This document shows positions 12,045-15,077 of a DNA stretch of 15,077 bases, one piece after another. Each line of letters opens with the position of its first letter. Within the stretch, counting starts at the first letter, position 1. Position numbers and translations under genes: made by a program. The notes beneath the pieces were generated by a model. The model saw only the letters and a program-made list of their open reading frames with translations. It had not been told where the DNA came from and made no database searches. Source of the stretch: an uncultured Chloroflexota bacterium (lineage in GTDB: Bacteria; Chloroflexota; Anaerolineae; Anaerolineales; Villigracilaceae); the NCBI GenBank assembly GCA_903837815.1, contig CAILWD010000085.1, positions 1-15,077 on the forward strand, given 5' to 3'.

Positions 12045-14128
12045 GGCTGGTATTTGGGTTCTTCGAGCAGGTAGATCAGGTTCTTGCCGCCGTACTGGCT
12101 GTAGTTTTCGAAGTAGGGCGCAAACTGCCCGTAATAGGGAGGCAATCCCAGCAGGCGCGGGTTGGCAAAGACGATGGTCATGCCATGTTTGCCGAGGTAG
12201 ACCGGGGCTTCCCTGTTTTGCAGGGCGCGGAAATACTCATAACTATTGATCAGCCCGTCCATGTTGACAATGGTGCGGTCTTTGATGAAATACCCCACAT
12301 TCCCGCCGCCGGTCATGCCGATGACCGAGCCGGGCGGCGTGTTTTCTTCGAGATAAGGCAATACTTCCATGTAGGGGCGGTCGGCGGGGAAATAGCCGTG
12401 AGGCATGACAAACCGCACTTCCGAGTTCAATTGCAGCGCCAGAAATGCGCCCAGTGCAAACCCGCCAAGTTCGAGAGCGTACCGCGTGACTTTATTTTTT
12501 TGCAGGGGATGCAGGAGCAGGTGAAGCAAAAGACTGCCGCCCAGCGTAACCAGCACCATCTCGCTGACCCAGTACCATTCCTTCGTGCCGCCGTAGGCGG
12601 TGGCGGTGTAGGAAAGGATTTGGAATCCGCAGCCAGCCATCAGAGGAAGCAAAGCCATGTTGGAAAACGCTCTTCGCGCGCGACGCGCATTCACCATCAG
12701 GAGGACAAGCGTAACGAGCAGCGCGATAGCCATGGCAATATAGTAGCGCTCCCTCGCCGCATCACTGCCCCTGTGTAGCGGGCGCAGGAATTCTGCCAGC
12801 CATACCAGCGCGGTGGTGACAGGCTGCCATGCTTCGTATGCGGAATGGTAACTGATCCCCAAAAACTCTCCCCAATCGGTAACCGGCCTTTCGTACACTG
12901 AGTCGAGCAACGTCCCCCACCAGCGTTTGATCTGCCCGCTGACCGGGGATGCAGCGCCGAAGGCAATCTTGTTATAGAGCATGTACAGGGCAAGCAAGCC
13001 GCCGACGATGCCGTAGTAAACGGCTCCATCTGCCAGCCATTTTTTCCAGTTCGCTTTGAGTTCTTCGAGGGGTGCGACGGGTGGCATGTTAGTATCGATC
13101 TTTGAGTTCCCAAACCAGATCATTGCCAGCCGAAGCGCAAGGATTAAAAGGAGGCTAAGTCCCCACTCAATGAGGAAGGCGCTGCGCGGAAAATTTTTAC
13201 CGACTCCAAGTTGAACAAGAAGCAGATAAAGAATTGCGGCGGCAGCCGAGGAAAAAGTCACAGCGCTGGCGGTACGGCGGATCGTTTCCAAAACTGAAGC
13301 GGCGCGCGGATGCCGGTATGCGCCGAAGAAGTATAACGAGATAAGTTTTAGAACGATGGCCAAAACTGCCGCCTCCAGCGCGGAATTCGCGTAGGTTGAG
13401 TTGTATTGGGGGATGCCCGTGCGTAGCGCCACCGAAGCCGTCATCGAAAGGAAAACAATGAGCATATCCAGCGGGAGCAGAAAGCGCATGGGCTTGCCGC
13501 GCAGGATGATCCACAGTCCGCCGAGGAAGGCAAGGAAGACCAGGTCGAGACGGCTGAACATGGCAAGCGCCGCGCTGAGGGCAAGGACAATAATCTGACG
13601 CGAGGTCACAGGTTGGGTACGCCAACTCTTTTCAAACTTCGACAGGTTGTGAAGCAAAAGGACGATCCCAAACGCGGCAAGCGGCGTTTCGAGTCCGAGC
13701 TTGTAGGCGACGCTCTGGATGTGAATGCTGAATGCCCAAAAGGATGCCGCCGCCATTCCCACCGCGCGGGACAGGTTGTCCCTCACCAGACGATAGATGA
13801 GGACGGCGGTTGCCGCATTGAAGATTGCGATCACCACCACCAGGATCCGCAACGGCAGGATCAGGTCGAAGCGGGCGAGGGCAAAGATCGGGATGCAGAC
13901 CAGCATCCACAACGGGTGGTAGCCGTTGGTGGGGTTGATTCCATCGAAGGAACTTCCCTTCCCTTCGGTGATATTTTGCGCGACCTTGAAATAATAATAC
14001 GCGTCGTCGCGGACGAACCAGGCGTTGGGAAGGTTATAGGCGTCGGAAAGCGCCGCGTAGAGGTTGATGCCGAGAATGGCGGCAACCAGCAGGATTTCGA
14101 ACAGGGGGATACGTTTCAGGAAATTCAT
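12041..14128 (-). CDS. GT-C-fold membrane glycosyltransferase-like protein
   Basis: The protein has 695 residues, with a first membrane helix at about 8-28 followed by the loop VRDDAYYYFKVAQNITEG, where D41-D42 sits as the acidic pair expected in the first external loop of GT-C enzymes. Then comes FDGINPTNGYHPLW (61-74) and roughly 10-12 further membrane segments, including a GLETPL motif near residue 145. The final 150 residues are a soluble, probably external domain (PYLEENTPPGSVIGMTGGGNVGYF). GT-C enzymes of this kind transfer sugars from polyprenyl-phosphate donors to lipids, glycans or proteins outside the membrane. Donor and acceptor cannot be read from the sequence. The start has no clear Shine-Dalgarno. 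The 92 bases between it and the acyl-CoA dehydrogenase stop contain no obvious promoter, so the first gene of the operon is not fixed. Confidence 0.78.
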   Translation of the reverse strand: MNFLKRIPLFEILLVAAILGINLYAALSDAYNLPNAWFVRDDAYYYFKVAQNITEGKGSSFDGINPTNGYHPLWMLVCIPIFALARFDLILPLRILVVVIAIFNAATAVLIYRLVRDNLSRAVGMAAASFWAFSIHIQSVAYKLGLETPLAAFGIVLLLHNLSKFEKSWRTQPVTSRQIIVLALSAALAMFSRLDLVFLAFLGGLWIILRGKPMRFLLPLDMLIVFLSMTASVALRTGIPQYNSTYANSALEAAVLAIVLKLISLYFFGAYRHPRAASVLETIRRTASAVTFSSAAAAILYLLLVQLGVGKNFPRSAFLIEWGLSLLLILALRLAMIWFGNSKIDTNMPPVAPLEELKANWKKWLADGAVYYGIVGGLLALYMLYNKIAFGAASPVSGQIKRWWGTLLDSVYERPVTDWGEFLGISYHSAYEAWQPVTTALVWLAEFLRPLHRGSDAARERYYIAMAIALLVTLVLLMVNARRARRAFSNMALLPLMAGCGFQILSYTATAYGGTKEWYWVSEMVLVTLGGSLLLHLLLHPLQKNKVTRYALELGGFALGAFLALQLNSEVRFVMPHGYFPADRPYMEVLPYLEENTPPGSVIGMTGGGNVGYFIKDRTIVNMDGLINSYEYFRALQNREAPVYLGKHGMTIVFANPRLLGLPPYYGQFAPYFENYSQYGGKNLIYLLEEPKYQP

Positions 14129-14220
14129 CTATGAAATGTCGGGTGTGCTCTTTCTAAAATTTACCGCGCAGTGCAAAAGGCGCCGTGAATGGGCGATAAG
14201 TTTACCAGCCTTGAGCGCTC

Positions 14221-15077
14221 CTATTTGATTCCCAACTCGGAGCGCGAGATGACGAGCCTTTGAATCTCGCTTGTGCCTTCGTAGATTTCGGTGATCTTTG
14301 CATCGCGGAAGTAGCGCTCGATGGGCAGGTCTTTACTGTAGCCCACGCCGCCGTGGATTTGAATCGCCTGATGGGTGACATACATGGCGGTTTCAGACGC
14401 GAACAACTTTGCCATTGCGGCTTCGGCGGAATAGCGCTTCCCGCTTTTGATGGCGTTCTCTTTGGCGATGGCGGCGTTGTAGAGCAGCAGTCGCGAAGCC
14501 TCGATGCGGGTCTTCATGTCGGCGATTTTGAATCCCGTCCCTTGAAAAGTCCCAATCGGCTGACCGAACGCTTCGCGCTGACCCGCATACTGACGGGCGG
14601 CTTCGTAGGCGGCTTCGGCAATCCCCAGCGCCTGCGCCGCAATCCCGATGCGACCCGCGTCCAAAACATTCATGGCGATCTTGAAGCCTTCGCCTTCCTC
14701 TCCCAGCCTGTTTTCGACCGGGATGCGGCAATCCTCAAAAATCAACTCGCTGGTTGCCGAGGCGCGGATGCCGAGTTTGGGTTCCTTCCTGCCGCGAGTC
14801 AGGCCTTTGGTTTTTCCATCCACAAGAAAGGCGGTGATGCCCTTTTGCTTTTTGGCGGGGTCGGTCATCATGAAGACGACGAGGTAATCTGCCACCGGTC
14901 CGCTGGTGACCCAGGACTTGCGCCCGTTGAGGATGTAGAAATCGCCGTCGCGCGTGGCGCGGCTTTTCATTGCGCCCGCGTCGGACCCGCTTTGGGGTTC
15001 GGTCAACGAGTAGGCGCCGATGGCGGCTCCCGATGCAACGGGGGTGATGAATTTTTTCTTCTGTTCTTCGGCGCCGA
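14221..15077 (-). CDS. Acyl-CoA dehydrogenase, N-terminus beyond the window
   Basis: The visible part is 284 residues out of a usual 380; about 100 N-terminal residues lie past position 15077. The frame is open to the edge, and the first start-like codon, the TTG at 15006, is internal (it falls in YSLTEPQSGSDAG, the conserved FAD/substrate segment). Next come RKSWVTSG, then AYEAARQYAGQREAFGQPIGTFQ, then AIQIHGGVGYSKDLPIERYFRDAKI and IYEGTSEIQ, whose Glu (visible residue 266) is the catalytic base. The enzyme removes hydrogens at C2-C3 of an acyl-CoA and passes electrons to ETF. Chain-length preference is not readable; the sequence is of the short/branched-chain general type. It is on the same strand as the carboxylase operon, 92 bases upstream of the glycosyltransferase. 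Confidence 0.93.
   Translation of the reverse strand, partial: GAEEQKKKFITPVASGAAIGAYSLTEPQSGSDAGAMKSRATRDGDFYILNGRKSWVTSGPVADYLVVFMMTDPAKKQKGITAFLVDGKTKGLTRGRKEPKLGIRASATSELIFEDCRIPVENRLGEEGEGFKIAMNVLDAGRIGIAAQALGIAEAAYEAARQYAGQREAFGQPIGTFQGTGFKIADMKTRIEASRLLLYNAAIAKENAIKSGKRYSAEAAMAKLFASETAMYVTHQAIQIHGGVGYSKDLPIERYFRDAKITEIYEGTSEIQRLVISRSELGIK

Overview
The window looks like chromosomal DNA of a Chloroflexota bacterium, most likely an Anaerolineae relative. This is inferred from gene content and protein style (split acyl-CoA carboxylase, MetV-MetF fusion protein, ATPase/TPR regulator), not from a marker gene. Most genes are on the minus strand. No rRNA, tRNA, CRISPR array, transposase or phage module was seen.

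Layout: (1) 1-~690 is AT-richer (about 48% GC by hand count over 1-660). It carries an SSB-like gene on the minus strand and a palindrome. It abuts, head to head, an ATPase/TPR regulator (to 3418) that lacks a usable start codon upstream of its first conserved motif, so the boundary looks like a truncation or a chimeric join. (2) 3419-4086 holds an unknown 129-residue protein and a 24-residue lysine-rich microprotein, transcribed divergently from a shared 149-bp region; the microprotein is followed by a strong terminator. (3) 4123-5568 is a methylenetetrahydrofolate reductase with an N-terminal cysteine-rich MetV-like domain. (4) 5910-7310 is dihydrolipoyl dehydrogenase, ending at a bidirectional terminator. 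(5) 7353-14128 is a probable minus-strand operon, read from high to low coordinates: GT-C-type membrane glycosyltransferase, four-helix membrane protein, acyl-CoA carboxylase carboxyltransferase (PccB-like), biotin carboxylase, separate biotin carrier protein, and a CYTH-domain protein. (6) An acyl-CoA dehydrogenase, cut by the window edge, lies upstream on the same strand.

Metabolically, the carboxyltransferase, biotin carboxylase and biotin carrier form one complete acyl-CoA carboxylase, probably for propionyl-CoA. The adjacent acyl-CoA dehydrogenase points to fatty-acid or branched-chain acyl-CoA turnover. MetF belongs to one-carbon metabolism and Lpd to a 2-oxoacid dehydrogenase or glycine cleavage complex whose other parts are outside the window.

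I found no clear evidence of a wholly new multi-gene system. The points most worth a second look are the ssb/ATPase junction, the divergent microprotein/129-residue pair, the 7-bp tandem repeat at the split between biotin carboxylase and carrier, and the 87-bp palindromic repeat inside the carboxylase operon.
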